NCBI RefSeq assembly: GCF_040183065.1 | Contig: NC_091128.1 | Location: 179,627,168 to 179,691,167 of the forward strand | DNA from: Periplaneta americana | Taxonomy: Eukaryota > Arthropoda > Insecta > Blattodea > Blattidae | Direction: 5' to 3' | DNA length: 64,000 bases | Shown here: one piece after another, positions 33,744-48,255 of the stretch | Layout of the letters: every line of letters starts with the position of its first letter | How positions within the stretch are numbered: position 1 is the first letter of the stretch | The notes under the pieces: generated by a model | Databases searched by the model: none | Seen by the model: the letters and a program-made list of their open reading frames with translations, nothing else | What the model was told of the DNA's origin: nothing | Made by a program: the position numbers and the translations under genes

Positions 33744-36700
33744 ATGAACATGTATTATAATAAATTAGCTGTTCCTGTACAAAGATATATCAGAAGGGTA
33801 AGAGTTAACGAACGTTCACCATTTTCTAGGTTTTAAGTGTGTTGTATAGGTTATGTAGGCCTACTGTTAAAGTTAAGGAGTCATATGTATGGTGTATTTT
33901 TTGCATGTCGACATAATTGGCTATTTGTAGGCCTTACGTCATGTGAGGATAAAAAAATCTGCGCTGTATCAGGGATACACGGAACGTCACCTAATTTCGG
34001 AAATGAAACTACAGTTGTGTCAGTTTGAATGTTTTATTCTTGTCATCTGTTTTACAAATGGAGTGTGAGTCAATGATAAGAGAAGTAATTGAGGATAAAT
34101 CGCAATATAGCGAACGCCAGTAGGGGAAGTTATCCCCACCTACATGAAATGTGCATTCAACACAACACTCGCCTATCACGTAGAGTGTCTGATGAGCTAG
34201 TAGGGGAAAAGTGGAAGGGGTCGTGGGCGGAGCTTCTACGTTTGCTATATTGCGATTTGCCCGTAATTGATATAGGGCATGCAGTATGTCTTCATATGAA
34301 GTGACCACTGTAGTGACATCACAGTCTACTATATACAGTCACGAAGCTTGAGTTTTGAGGGTGCTAGAAACAATAGACTGTGACGGTTCTATTTTGCATT
34401 GCCTGTAATGAGGCGATATTAGCGATCCTAGTGGTGTGCAACTATGTAATGTTTGCATATTTACTACGTATTGAGCTTCGCGACTGTATATACTAGACTG
34501 TGGTGACATTCCGAAATTAGTTCAAGCTCACATTACATTTCATTATATTCCATAGATCTTACATTAGCAATGAAGGTTTATGATGTGGGACAAGTCAAAT
34601 TTTTACAAGATTACATTGATTCATGGCTCGGATGTGGCTCATATTGCAGTAAGCATTTGAATTTATACCATCTTTGGTTTCACCATGGATCCCAGAATGG
34701 ATACCCATACTCGATGTGGAGATTGACATATTTCTAAGTCAAAAGTAAGAAATATTCCATCCTTATTTCCTTCATACTTACTTACTTACAAATGGTTTTT
34801 AAGGAACCCGGAGGTTCATTGCCGCTCTCACGTGAGCCCGCCATAAGCAAGATTAATCCAGTCTCATCATATCCCACCTCCCTCAAATCCATTTTTAAAT
34901 TACCCTCCCATCTACGTCTCGGCCTCCCCAATGGTCTTTTTTCCTCCGGCCTCCCAACTAACACTCTGTATGCATTACTTCCTTCATACATACAAAAATT
35001 GTCTTATGAACCAATCAAAATTACCTATACAGAATATGAGGCGAACAATACTGTCTCACTGAAAAGATAATTAAATTTGAGTTGAGAATTCACATGCATT
35101 AAAAACAATAGGTGCAGGCCTACATTCCATGTTCTTCTGATTTTTACAGAAACGCATATAAGGTGTGAAATACAAGACTAATAACTAGAGTCCTGCATTT
35201 GAATACAAGTTAGGTGTACATTGATCATACTAGATTCGTATGGAGAGGCTAGTTGCAAGTCAACAGTTCACACTTCAGTGACTTGTAGACTTGTCAGTGT
35301 AACCAGCTAGAATCGAACTCAAGACCATCCTTTTGAAGTTTGGTTGCAGACGACCTGTTCGTGCAAACATTTGCGATGGGATAAACTGGTTGGCATCGTA
35401 AATGAAATTTTGATTCACTAAACCTTGCAACTTTCCTTGCATTTCCTTTTGCTCTTCCATAAAAGAAATGCATATCAGCAATTTGCAAGGTTTATTGAGC
35501 CAAAATTTTATTTACGATACCAACTAGCTTATCCCATTTTTATGAGAAATCACCAACGTTTGCAGAAACAGGTCGTCTGCAACCAAACTTCAAAAGAATG
35601 GCCTTCAGTTCGATTCTAGTTGGTTACACTGACTAACATACTAAGTAGGCTTGTGACTACGAAAGGAATGTTTCTGAACATAGATTCCTATACGAAAGTT
35701 ATTCATAATTGTCTCTTCTATCATCCCTAAATGTCTGCAACGTACTCACTAAATCACCCTGTAATTCTTAACTCACCATAAAAGATGGCACATTCACTAG
35801 AACAATTATTCCTGGATTCAAGTGGAGGTGCTAGACACTTGTGCAAACCTGGCTGCTTTTAAGAATTGCTGCAGTGACAATGACTCCCACTTCACCATTA
35901 TCCTCAGTATCATCTCCCACGACCTTGATATAAGATGCTAATTTCCTTTTTATGTTTACTTAGTATGCAACGAAACACAAAGTCGGTGTCCAAATGGAAC
36001 TTGAGCTGATAAGTCAGTTTGAAAGTAACAGACTGAAGCCAAGGAAACATCCTGGGGCGATGAAAACAAGCACTGCAGAGGTTCCTGCAGTTGCTGTAAA
36101 GGCCATGCAGTCTGTAATGAAGGGTGAGTATTACGTCCACTGATACCTGGTGCATAATTACAAATACACAATATAAACCAAGTGGTGTTCAACCTTTATT
36201 GTTCGCATAGCCCAGGATATTACTTCTCTTTAACTTTGTGTACCGAAGTTGTTGGTACATAATTCAAGTTGTATGAAGTAATATAAAATAAATTACATAC
36301 AAAATAATATATCAATAAGAAACATATTATTGCCTATTGTGTTAACATTCTCTTACTGGTAGTGCAATTGTCAAAGGATAATGTGAAATGCATCTGTGTA
36401 TCGCTCCTAACAATATTTTGAAGAAGGGTCATTGCTTGCTAAAAGAAGTAAAAAAGAAATAGTATTAAGGAAAATGTTAATCCCACCCAATAGTGTTCAA
36501 TTACAATGCACTGAAACGAACTCAGACTTTTACATAGAAGTTGGTACCTCTGGTCACCAGTGGTGTATGTTGAATATTACTGATTTAAAAACTTCACAGT
36601 TAAATTACGCTGATGGAATTACGGTACTCATTACAATTTTCAACGATTTCGTTTATAAATAAAAATATGCAGTTTTTTTTAAAATTAAAATAACAAGGAT

Positions 36701-39700
36701 TTTTCTTTTAGATAGTCAGGTGAATAATCAAACATTTTAAGTCCTGTATGCTTGAGCATAATATATATTACATGGAGTAATGAAAATATATTCCTTCTTT
36801 CTTATGTTATCTGAATGCATTTTCAATTTGTAAATGTTCTCAAATTTGTTTTTATAAACAATTTTGAAACAATTTACAACTAGTAGTTGTATGAACCTGT
36901 CCACACCTGTGGAGTAACGGTCAGTGCGCCTGGCCGCGAAACCAGGTGGCCCTGGTTCAAATCCCGGTCGGGCCAAGTTACACCGGAGACAGAACAACTA
37001 GAGGCTTCAGTGACGTCACTACAGAAGAGCCCACACAAGCAGAATTGTTCGTTTCACTACTAACTGAAAATGTTGACCACTTACAGTACTTTCACTGATC
37101 CAGCTGCGCTCTCACAATACAATAACTACTGTTCAGAAAATGTTTTGCAGCTGAATGGTACCGTACCTGCTAGTGCGGGAGGAGGGGGTGGTCGGACCGC
37201 TTAAAAGTAACGGCCTCCAAGCTTCTAAATGTTCTGTCCCCGGTGTACCTGATTGAGGTTTTTTCCGGGGTCTTCCCTCAACCCAATACGAGCAAATGCT
37301 GCGTAACTTTCGGTGCTGGACTCCGGACTCATTTCACCAGCATTAATACCTTCATTTCATTCAGATGCTAAATAACCTAGATGTTGATACAGCATTGTAA
37401 AATAACCGATCTGTCCAGTGTAGACTTGGTGGGCTAGGAAGAGAGATAGCCCGGCATGTGATGTATTAAGCTTCAATTGGCAATGGTTATAAAGCTTAGG
37501 CGGAGAACTCCACTAGTCTGCTGTAGTGCTCAGAGCTGAACTAACTCGCCTGTCGTTCGAGAGTGTTAACAGAATTTACGATAGATATAATATGTGATAA
37601 CTCATGTAATGAAATACAGCGCTGGCTATCATAATTAATTGTCCAACAAAAATGTGATAGTTACCAAAATTGCAATATTCAAAATTATTTTAATGCATAT
37701 GTTAAAACAATAATTTATGCTCAAGATAAAACCTAGCTGCATATAAACATCTTTCTTTAAAAAATCAAGATTTTAGGTATAACTCCCTGTAAAGTTGATT
37801 TGAATAATTTCGAGAGAAAAATTGTTCCGGGGCCGGGCATCGAACCCGGGACCTTTGGTTTAACGTACAAACTGGTAGAGCGTTGGTACGTTAAACCAAA
37901 GGTCCCGGGTTCGATGCCCGGCCTTGGAACAATTTTTCTCTCGAAATTATTCAAATCAACTTTACAGGGAGTTATACCTGAAATCTTGATTTGAATAATA
38001 CACGTCACTGTTCGTTAACAGAAAACCACAATTTAAGTCACACGGAGTTAGTGTGCACTCGAAGTTGGTTGCTTGATGGTTGTCAGCCTACTTTGAGGTC
38101 TGTGGATATAGAGGGAAAAATTGGATCGGTGTCGGGTAGAGTTCCCAGGTAGCTCAGTTGGTAGAGCGTTGGTATGTTAAACCAAAGGTCCCGGGTTCGA
38201 TGCCCGGCCCCGGAACAATTTTTCTCTCGAAATTATTCATCTTTCTTTAACGTTATAATGTTGTAAGAAATTATATATTGCAAGAAATAACATGCCTTGA
38301 CACCATCATATTGATTTAATTTATTTAAAAAAAGGCCACATCCATTAGACTCGATATAGGATTTTAACAGATAATTTTAAAAAGTTCAATTATTCCAGAA
38401 TTGAGTGTTTTGATGGGACATCATGTTTGATTACCATCTTTGACTTTTTCCATTTTCACTTGACACCATTTAATTTTTTTATAATTATTTTATTTTTCTT
38501 TGTGTTACATTTTTCTTAAACTAATACAAACACAACACTTATGCCCGAGGCGGTACTCGAACCCACAACCCTTCAGACCAAGCTAGAAACATTCTGTACC
38601 TCTGCTGTTTGCACTACCAATGCTAGCTCATTGAAATCAACAACTGACACACTCGTAGATGTCCACGAAACAAAACACTTGGGTGCCTGACTGAATGCTC
38701 AAGTTATCTAGGAGAAATGTACTGGCACATGATCTGGCAAAAACGAAAATTAGTAGAATTTCGACGACAATCGAAGCTTTACTATATCTGTGAATGCTCT
38801 TTTGTTATTAGACAAGCCTACGAAAGCACTGAGTACCGAGGGAGCAGCACTTGTGAGGTACCTGAGGGCCAGATTGCCACCCCTTGAAGAACGGGAGATC
38901 AGAGTCAGAAAGAAGGAGATACAACGTCAGGTAGAAAAGAAATGTAAGAACAATAGAAGAGTTAGAGGTGAGAGAGATCAGAATTGCATGTGTAGATGGT
39001 TTATGTCGCATACTGCGTTGTACTTCAAAATGACATTGTAATTAGTTTAAAATTCAGATTAAAATTTCTCATATTTAAAAAAAAACATGCAAAGTTCATG
39101 ATTCTAGAAGTCAGTCAAGTCCAAGAAAAAAGTGAAAGTTTATGTCTTAAGACTTTTTATGTCTTTTATTAATTTAGAGTTACCTTTCCTCAGAGAGGAA
39201 TATGATAAAAGCATTTATCTAATAAAAGAGAATGTTCACATAGAACTGTCCAGTGACTGAACATTCCCATTTAAACCTTGCAGTGTAGAAGCTGAACAAG
39301 ACAAGTTCGCACTCTGCACTTTGCTACAGAAACTAAGTTAAGTTAACAGTTTGCTCAATGGTCCAACAACGTAATTTTTGGGAGGAGGAAAGGATTTTAT
39401 GGCGTGGAATTTTCATGACAAGTCTCAACCAAAATTGTGATGAGGAAATTAGAGTACTTTTAATTACATTTTATAAAGTTGACTTGAAATAAATAATTTT
39501 TGAAACATAATGTTAAATGCTGTATTAATTTTTGTGAAATTGATGGTAAGCAATTAGAAAAAAAAATGCTTCAAACATTATGTTCAATCTCTTATTTACC
39601 CTTTCCACACTTCTGATAGCAGTTTTAGTAATTGTGACTGTATAATTTGAATAATTTCAAGGAAAAAATTGTTCCAGGGCTGGGTATCAAACCTGGGACC

Positions 39701-42700
39701 TTTGGCTTTGTCAGCCCACTTTCAGGTCCGTGGATATAAAGGGAGAAATTGAGTTGGGGTTTGGTAGAGTTCCTGGGTAGCTCAATTGGTAGAGCCTTGG
39801 CACATTTAGCTAAAGGTTCCGAGTTCGATATCCAGCCCCGGAATAATTTTTCCCTTGAAATTATTCAAATCAGCTTCACAGGGAGCTATACCTGAAAGCT
39901 AGTTTTGCAATTGTGAGTGTAATCGACAGTTGATTACAAAATTCCCAACTCTGGTAAGAAGGATGTGAAGAGTGTGATATAGTATATATAATATTGATGT
40001 TTTTACCTTTATCTTCCATTTATCTTTTTCTTTTTAGAAAATATGTGATCTTGGAATTAGTGACCGACTTCTTCATAGGAAAAGTTTAATATTAATAAAA
40101 GTTCGATCAATAAATAAAAAATAAAAACTTTGCCACCATAAAATTAATTAATTAATCATTTTTTACTAATGGCGTTTATTTGATTGTTGGTCATTCAGTC
40201 AAATTAAATTAACATTAAACAAATAAATTTATGAGCACACAAAACACGAAACAGCACACTGCAATGGTTCAAATTTTGTTATTTTAACAAAGTGACTTTG
40301 AAGTTGTTTCATCTTATTAGGATAAATAATAAACTTGAAATTTTGGTCACAGCAAAGGGTAAAAACTATAATATAGCTCTCTATAATATTTTTGGAGGGC
40401 AGAAACTACTATTTACCCCTCTGAATTTTTAGGGGAGTAAGTCTTACCCCTTTACCCCTTCCCCATTGTGTTGCGCCACTAATTTTACTGAGAAAGAAAA
40501 TGTTGCGTTGTCAGTATTGAACCTTCTTACAACGTAGTTTGGACCACTGCCTAAGTTCAGCAACCTTCTGGTCAAAGAGTACCGGTACTGTGATTTCAGT
40601 GTGAACCTGCAAATTACAATCCTCTTTTGTTTTACCCATTTTTTTTTTTTTTGGACTTTGATGATCATTAATTACGTTTAAAAATCTGAATAAAATGAAT
40701 CGTGGTTGAGGAGTTGTTCTTGCTTTCAGATGGAATCGATGCGTCCTCACTCTCAGAACAGGAGCAGGCTGAGCTCCACTTGAAGTACAAAGACGAAGTG
40801 GTGAAACGTCTGCAGCCCACTTTGTCCTCTTGGAAATCAATAGAGTACGATGAGCACAGGGCACTGCAATATATGGTCGCAAGATTTGCACCAGAATTTG
40901 CTGCGCTTCGAAGAATTTTTATGGAAATGAAGACACGGCAGCCTGATTTTAAGCCAAGGACAATGTTTGACTTTGGGTCAGGAGTTGGAACAGCAACCTG
41001 GTACTCATTACTTTAAGGAAAAATACATTTACGAAACAAAAGCTTCTTCAACACTTCTATATTATTACATTACCGATACAAGTGATGTTTTTGTTCTGTT
41101 TTGACTTACTTTTATCTTATATAGATTTTTCTACCTGTGGAAGAAAAAATATAGTAAAGGGTGCGGCAAAACATCCTCCCTAATTTAAAGTTTAAATAAA
41201 AAACAGATGGATCAAAATAAGGAAACTGCATTAATATAAATGGTATCTAAACAGCGGGAAATTTAGGTTTACATGCGTTGCCATAGCGTTATCAAATGAC
41301 ATGCGCAAAACAACAAGAATTGAATAGGACATCGAATACACGGAATTGACATTCAATTAATGCAAATTGTAATCTGTAACGAATTCCAACTATGCCGTGG
41401 ACGGGTGAAGAACGTGCTTACGCTGTGGTATCGTTTCTGGTAAGTGGTAATTCCGTTGTCGCTGCCCAGCGTGCTTTCCGGAGACGCTTCCAGATTCTCC
41501 CTCGTGGTCGCTGTTCAAGAATTGTTTGAACGTGATTATGAAAATCGTGTGAGGTCAAGTGCAAACATCCTTTAAGATGTGCCTGAAGATGCTGTAGTTC
41601 TTTTTAGTGATTAAGCACATTTTCACTTATCGGGATGCGTGAATCATCAAAATTTTCGATATTGGAGTGGACAGAACCCTCGTGAACTTCATGAAAAACC
41701 TCTACATAACGACCATGTTACTGTATGGTGCGCGGTTGCAAGAGTCGGGATGCTTGGTCCTTACTCTTTTGAAGAAGATGGTGCTACTGTGACAGTAAAC
41801 TCAAAGGTACACTTTTATGATCAACAATTTTTTGGCACCAAGAGTCAATGCGCTGCAGACTGACCAGGTATGGTTTCAGCAGGACGGAGCCACTTCTCAC
41901 ACAGCTCAGATTTCTCTCCAAGTCCTGAGACAGATGTTTCCCGGACGTTTAATTTCTCTTCACGTGGTGACGTCCCCTTGGCCAGCACGATCACCAGACC
42001 TTGCATCCTGCGATTTATTCTATGGTGGCATCTTAAGGCTGAGGTGTTCAAACATCGGCCGAGGATTTTGCCAGACCTAAGAAATGCAATACAGGAAGAA
42101 ATTGGTCTTATTCCTCAAGAAATGCTAGTTAGAGTGATGCAGAATTTCCTAAGTCGCATTCAACAATGCATTGATAGTGAAGGACACTACTTGAGAGACA
42201 CGTTATTCAAAAAATGAAAAATTCCCACTTTTAAGATACTATTCATATTAATACAGTTTCCTTATTTTGATCCATCTGTTTTTTATTTAAACTTTAAATT
42301 AGGGAGGATGTTTTGCCGCACCCTTTACTATATGTGCATCAACTGATTTAAATATATGGCCCAGTACCAGTGGCAAAGGTAGTATTCAGAGAAACAATAA
42401 ACAGTTCCATTTTAAACAGGGTAACAGTATCAACACCTTTGCATGACATAAGATATAGGCTGGCACATTCTGCATGTAGAAACCAACTACTGTCAATTGG
42501 CATCCATTACTGACTATACTGTTTGCATCCCATTACATAACTTACTTTCAATTAGTTGCAATGTAAATAATAGTGTATTATCAAACAACTTTATAATGTT
42601 GTACTTTATTGCATTTCGCTTCGAGTTTTCTAATTTTGATAAAGTGCAATAACTGTAGAACAGTATAAATGTGGTTCATACATCAGCATTATAAAACAAT

Positions 42701-45700
42701 TAATAACGAAATAACGTCAAATTTGTAGTAATGGGTAGTATTCAGAGGATCCACAATTAGTATGGGCAGCTAATTTCTTATACAGTGAAACCTGTTCAAG
42801 ACGGAAGTGACATGGTCCTAATTTTTTTTCCGTTGTGGACAGGTTTCCGTATTATTCAGGTGTGACATTAAAATGGAATATCTTGTCATTTATATACATG
42901 AGAAACAAAATGGCATGTCCCAAACTGCAAGAAGTACAAAATATTCCATTTAACACTCATCACATTAAATCGCTTTCTGTCGCTTTTATTACGTTGGTGA
43001 ATCATCTTGATTAAAATCTCATTTTCTGTATAAATATTATCGTAACTCACTCATTAGTCATTAAACATTACTAAAGTTTACTAATCTCATCCTATTTAAT
43101 ATCTAACACTATACTCTAATCCTGTACTGCATATCACTGCACTTTATTAATTAATTGGACTAGGAGCCATCTATTAGAAGCCTTGAATTCTGGTTTATTT
43201 AATTTCTTTCCCAGTTCAATAGCTTGCTTTGCAGAACAGATCCAGAAATTGGCTTGTTCTTTGAAAGGTCATGAAGAACCCACTCTCACAACAATTAATT
43301 TATTTTCACATAAACAGTTGCTTTCTGGTTCCTTTTGTGTCACCAATATTGGCCGCACACCACTCACTCATTATGATCTTTATTTTTTTAAGTGTCACAC
43401 CTGAGTTTTCCACGACTGTACTTCAACATTATTTCACATAGACTTTGTTTCTAATTTTCCTTTATCTCGATAACTTTTACTTCATCACTAAATGTTAATG
43501 CCACATTTTATGCAATTTTTTTTTTACCTGAAAATCACTACACTTGCGCTCTGTTTAGCTACGATAGTATACGGGTGTGAAGCATTGAAAATCTTTGCAA
43601 AATTTTAGAGGGTACGAGGGTGTGTTGGCCTGTCGGTCATAAATTTTATTACCCTGTTGACTAGGCAGACGAGTCCCTTCAAAGAAAACTTGTTTTTATC
43701 TCAGTGACCAACATATTTCGTATATTTCTTGAAATTACACGCTGTTTCACAATATAGTTACAAAATATAATGTGTCCAAAATATTGTTTCCGTTTGGAAC
43801 AGTAGCAGACAGTTTCCGTTTCCGCGTTAGACAGTTGCCGTTTTATTCAGGAAAAATTACACATAATACATACAAATTTCGCCAGGACCAATAAATTGTT
43901 CCGAAATAGACAGGATTCCGGATTATTCAGGTTCCGATTTGAACAGGTTTCACTGTATTAGCTATCTGTCTGTGTGCGCAATCTAAGGAGACATTTCGAC
44001 ATGAGCCATTAGCAGAGTAAATAATTGTTGTTGTGTATAAAATTAATGGCAATTGTAATGATCTCTGCGAATTTAGTGCAGGTCAATGGCTATACAAGTA
44101 GACAGGTATTAACGGTCACTAGTTGTAAACCCCTCCTTACGTATGGGTAAAATTCTGCACAATCAACGAAGTGTGAAGGATGGCACTGCTGAATTTCAAA
44201 CGGAAGGATATTATGCTAATATATTTAAACATTTATCTATTTGCGCAAATAGTAAAATACTGTATTAGAAATAATTGCAATGTACAAATAGCTGGTTTAA
44301 GCAAACTTCTTCGAAATTGTCATGCAGTATCTACTTAAAGTGCACAATGTATAAATAAGCCACCTTCGTATTTGGTTGCATTGTAAATGATTCAATTTAA
44401 GTATGTTGACTATAGTTCAAGGAAAAGAGCTGTAAATGGCAATGTCATTTGCAACATGAACATAATGACAAAATACACAGGGTGATTCAGACCACCCGTA
44501 ACAGCCATTTATTTCGGAAACTAGTGCATGAAAATTTCCGAGACAAAAATATTTATAACTAAACCACATGTGAACTTTCACTTGAGCTTGATTCCATCAA
44601 TCAGCTCTGACAGGAAGTAGGGTCAGTGGCGTATCACTTTAAAATTTCAAATGGGAGTCGGGGTCAAATAAGGTACCATTTGATAGAGCTCTTCAAAACA
44701 AACAACTTTCATAGGAAGCGTTTTTATTAATTCCTACTCTGCCAGTCACTTGACCACGCCGAAGTGTTAGGAGTCACTGACAGTGTTAGAAGAAGAGAAC
44801 GGGTGTGTGCTGCTCAGAACGGCAGACAGTTTGAACATTTATAAAAAAATTAATGAATTGTCAAGCCTTTCAGTAAACATGTCAACATTAATTGTCTTGT
44901 TTACATTTTCGTCTTGTAACATTTCTCAATATTGATGACATTGTATTTTCATACGTTTTCTCATTGAAAGAGTAGGAATTAATAGAAACGTTTCCTATGA
45001 AAGTTGTTTGTTTTGAAGAGCTCTATCAAATGATACCTTATTTGACCCCGACTTCTATTTGAAATTTTAAAGTGATACGCCATTGACCCTACTTCCTGTT
45101 AGAGCTGATTGATGAAATCAAGCTCAAGTGAAAGTTCACATGTGGTTTAGTTATAAATATTTTTGTCTCGAAAATTTTCATTCACTAGTTTCCGAAATAA
45201 ATTACTGTTACAGGTGGTCTGTATGTTGCCTTGTTTTGCTAATTGTATTTATTATGTTATAATGCATAACTGTTTGGCAGGGCTGCCAGATCTGTGTGGA
45301 CTGAGTGCATGCAGGAGCACTTCAATGTGGACTCGTCAGGGCATATGAACGATCTGGCAAGTCTCCTGCTCAGGGAAGGAAACGAAGACAAAGAAATGCC
45401 CATTAAAGGCGTTTTCTATAGGCAGTTCTTACCAGCCTCCCAACTGGTATGTTGTCACTGGACTTGAGTTCTTAGACTGTAAAACGTAACTCAAATGCAC
45501 CATTATACACATTTCTTTGTGATACAAGGACGTCTTTAACATTTTATATTACTGAGAATGGCTTTAGAACTTCAATATACGTAGATGTGGTAGAATTAAA
45601 TATGAAAAACATTTGAAAAGTTTTTTTTTTACAAATGTGTTTAATTGAAATCTAGAAAGTGGTGTTTTGTGTTATTGATACTACATCCAGTTACTGAACA

Positions 45701-48203
45701 CAGGACATTGAATTCGGAGGCTTGATACATAATTCAGCCCCTTGGGGCAAGACAGTGGTAAGCCACAATTTTATATTTCTACTTTTAAATGTGTTCTTGC
45801 AACAAGCTTTATCTTCAGAAATTGTGTAAACTAATAACTAAAAGCCAGGAAAACATAGTAATGGCAACATAGTTACTGTTTCACACTAAATTAATTTTTG
45901 TTACTTTTGACATTACATACTTCAAATATAGTCCTCTGCCATGTCCTTGCAAGACAGCGGACATCATTTGCAGCATCATTTCTGGTCACTGATCGATCTG
46001 AAGCTCGTTGAATGCCTCGCTTCCACCAATATTGCAATAGTTCGATATGGTAGGACTTCTCTCCCACAAGCTTCTTGTAATGCCGTAAAGCACTGGATTA
46101 CATTTTTTTCCTCTTGCAACTTGTATTTTTATGAAGCATCTGTGTTCATACCACTGAACATTTTTAGGGCCGTATTACTTAATACAAATCAGAAAAACAG
46201 TCCCTGTATTCACAAGATATGGTTACTTAAAGACTTTTAATATTTCACATTTATGCAATAATCACTCCTCTATTACATACTAAAAGATTCCGATGCTCAC
46301 CGCTAGGAGCACTGATTTACAGCACTGTTGCCATTACTATGCCCTGGTATTATCAATTACCATTTCATCAAATTTATTTATGAGTAATGACAATCTAAGT
46401 TTATGCTGAAGACCAACTGATGTTAGCATTACTTGCCCCAAGGGGCTGAATTATAAAACAAAACACACAATAAATAATAGTACATTATGCAACGAGCCTA
46501 CAATGATAGTAATTAAGACGCGAGTATGTTTGTTTATGAAATGAGCGCAAGCAAGTTTCATAACTTTCATGTGAGCGTCTTAATTACCATTATAGGCAAG
46601 TTTCATAAGACTTTTTATGCTCGACCATATTTCTAACTTGAAATTATTCAGAAGTATTCATTTTATTCGCATCTCACTGAAGAGCAGAAGTGACCTTGTG
46701 CAAGCTCGTAAATTGTGAGATGTGCGCAGACGCGAAAGTATTGATTTTTTCCGAGGAACGAATGTCATTGACCTTGATATAATCTAGAGAATAACATGAA
46801 GATTAGGCTTGATATAACCTGGAAATTGATTTATAATTGAAAAACGAGATGACAAATTGAATTTATTTGATTATTATTTACAATTAATGCTAATTATTAT
46901 AGTAACAGAACATAACCTGCTGCGACAGTATTGGATTTCCAGTCTCCGTGACTTTTTGCTAATTGTCTTTCGATTGCATATCCGAGAATAATCGATACTC
47001 GCGGTTTTATAATGGTACAATCAGTACAAAGGTGATTTTTCATTGGCTGAACAACTGAATTATAATGAATAGGTGTACTTTAATGAGGTGCATTAAAGGG
47101 CTACTACCAGGTGTATAATTACTACATTTCGGCATGGTCGAGCATAAAACATACCTACATAATTAAGCCCTATTTGACTTAGCAGTCTTGTTAAACATGA
47201 CTACCAGCTGATACACAGCTCTGAAGCAAGTATGTCTACACGGTGCAGATACTTAACAAGTCTCCTCTAGGAGCCATCTTGTACAATATCCTCAGATTTC
47301 ACTGTCATTTAATGCTCTGCTGATAGCCACACTATAATAGACGACCCAACTTTGCAGCAGCCAGTACACACCTGTCTTGGAAATAAAACAACAACAACTT
47401 CTTGAATTAGTCATTATGAAGTAATATCGCCATTAACGTTCCCCTTGCCTTTCTAGCAATGTAATCATTTGCAATTGTGTTTCAGCTCCAGTATGATATT
47501 GTTGTATCTGCTTACACACTTCTCGAACTCCCGTCAGCTGTAAGTCGTCTGGAAACAATTGTCAACCTGTGGAACAAGACGAACAGATACCTGGTGCTAG
47601 TGGAACATGGCACAAATGCTGGATTCAAGGTGTGGAAACTTTACACCATGGTTTTGCTCAATAACATCACAATAAAATTATCAGTTTTACTTATTTGCTT
47701 ACTGGACAGTCTTTTGTGATCTTCTTGTTACCTTGGCTTGCTACTGGATCGCGAGTTCAAACTACGATTAAGGCAAAAATCTATAGCATGACTTTCTTCA
47801 GAAGGAAAGAATTACAGGAAGTATGAAAACTTACCCTGACCAAGAGAGCTCCAGGCAAAATCCACCAGCCAATAACTTGAGGCTTTGGAAATTAGCTAGA
47901 TCTTCGTGAAAAAGTAGAAGGAATTAACATTGGGAGTCGGCCTCAGTAGCGTAGTTGGTACAGCGCTGGTCTTCTGTGCTGAAGGTTGTGGATTCGACCC
48001 CAGTCCAGGTCGATGGCATTTAAGTGTGTTTAAATGAGACAGGTTCATGTCAGCAGATTTACTGGCATGTAAAAGAACTCCTGAGGGACAAAATTCTGTC
48101 ACACTGGTGACGCTGATATAACCTCTGCAGTTGCGAATGTCGTTAAATAAACCATATTAATTTTTAACATTGGGAAGAGGGGGGGAATATATATACTGTA
48201 TAA

Positions 48204-48255
<52 letters not shown>

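Noticed and set aside
37757-38008. Mirror-image open frames on both strands containing 'PGIEPGTFGLTY'
   Set aside because: They are the two arms of the hairpin read on opposite strands; the peptide is the usual translation of a tRNA B-box.
38143-38215. Candidate tRNA-Asn gene (GTT in the anticodon position)
   Set aside because: The D, anticodon and T arms fold, but the acceptor stem is poor, and the same sequence with flanks recurs within repeat family T. More likely a tRNA-derived repeat.
40511-40891. Minus-strand open frame of about 126 codons
   Set aside because: Antisense shadow of METTL17 exon 4.
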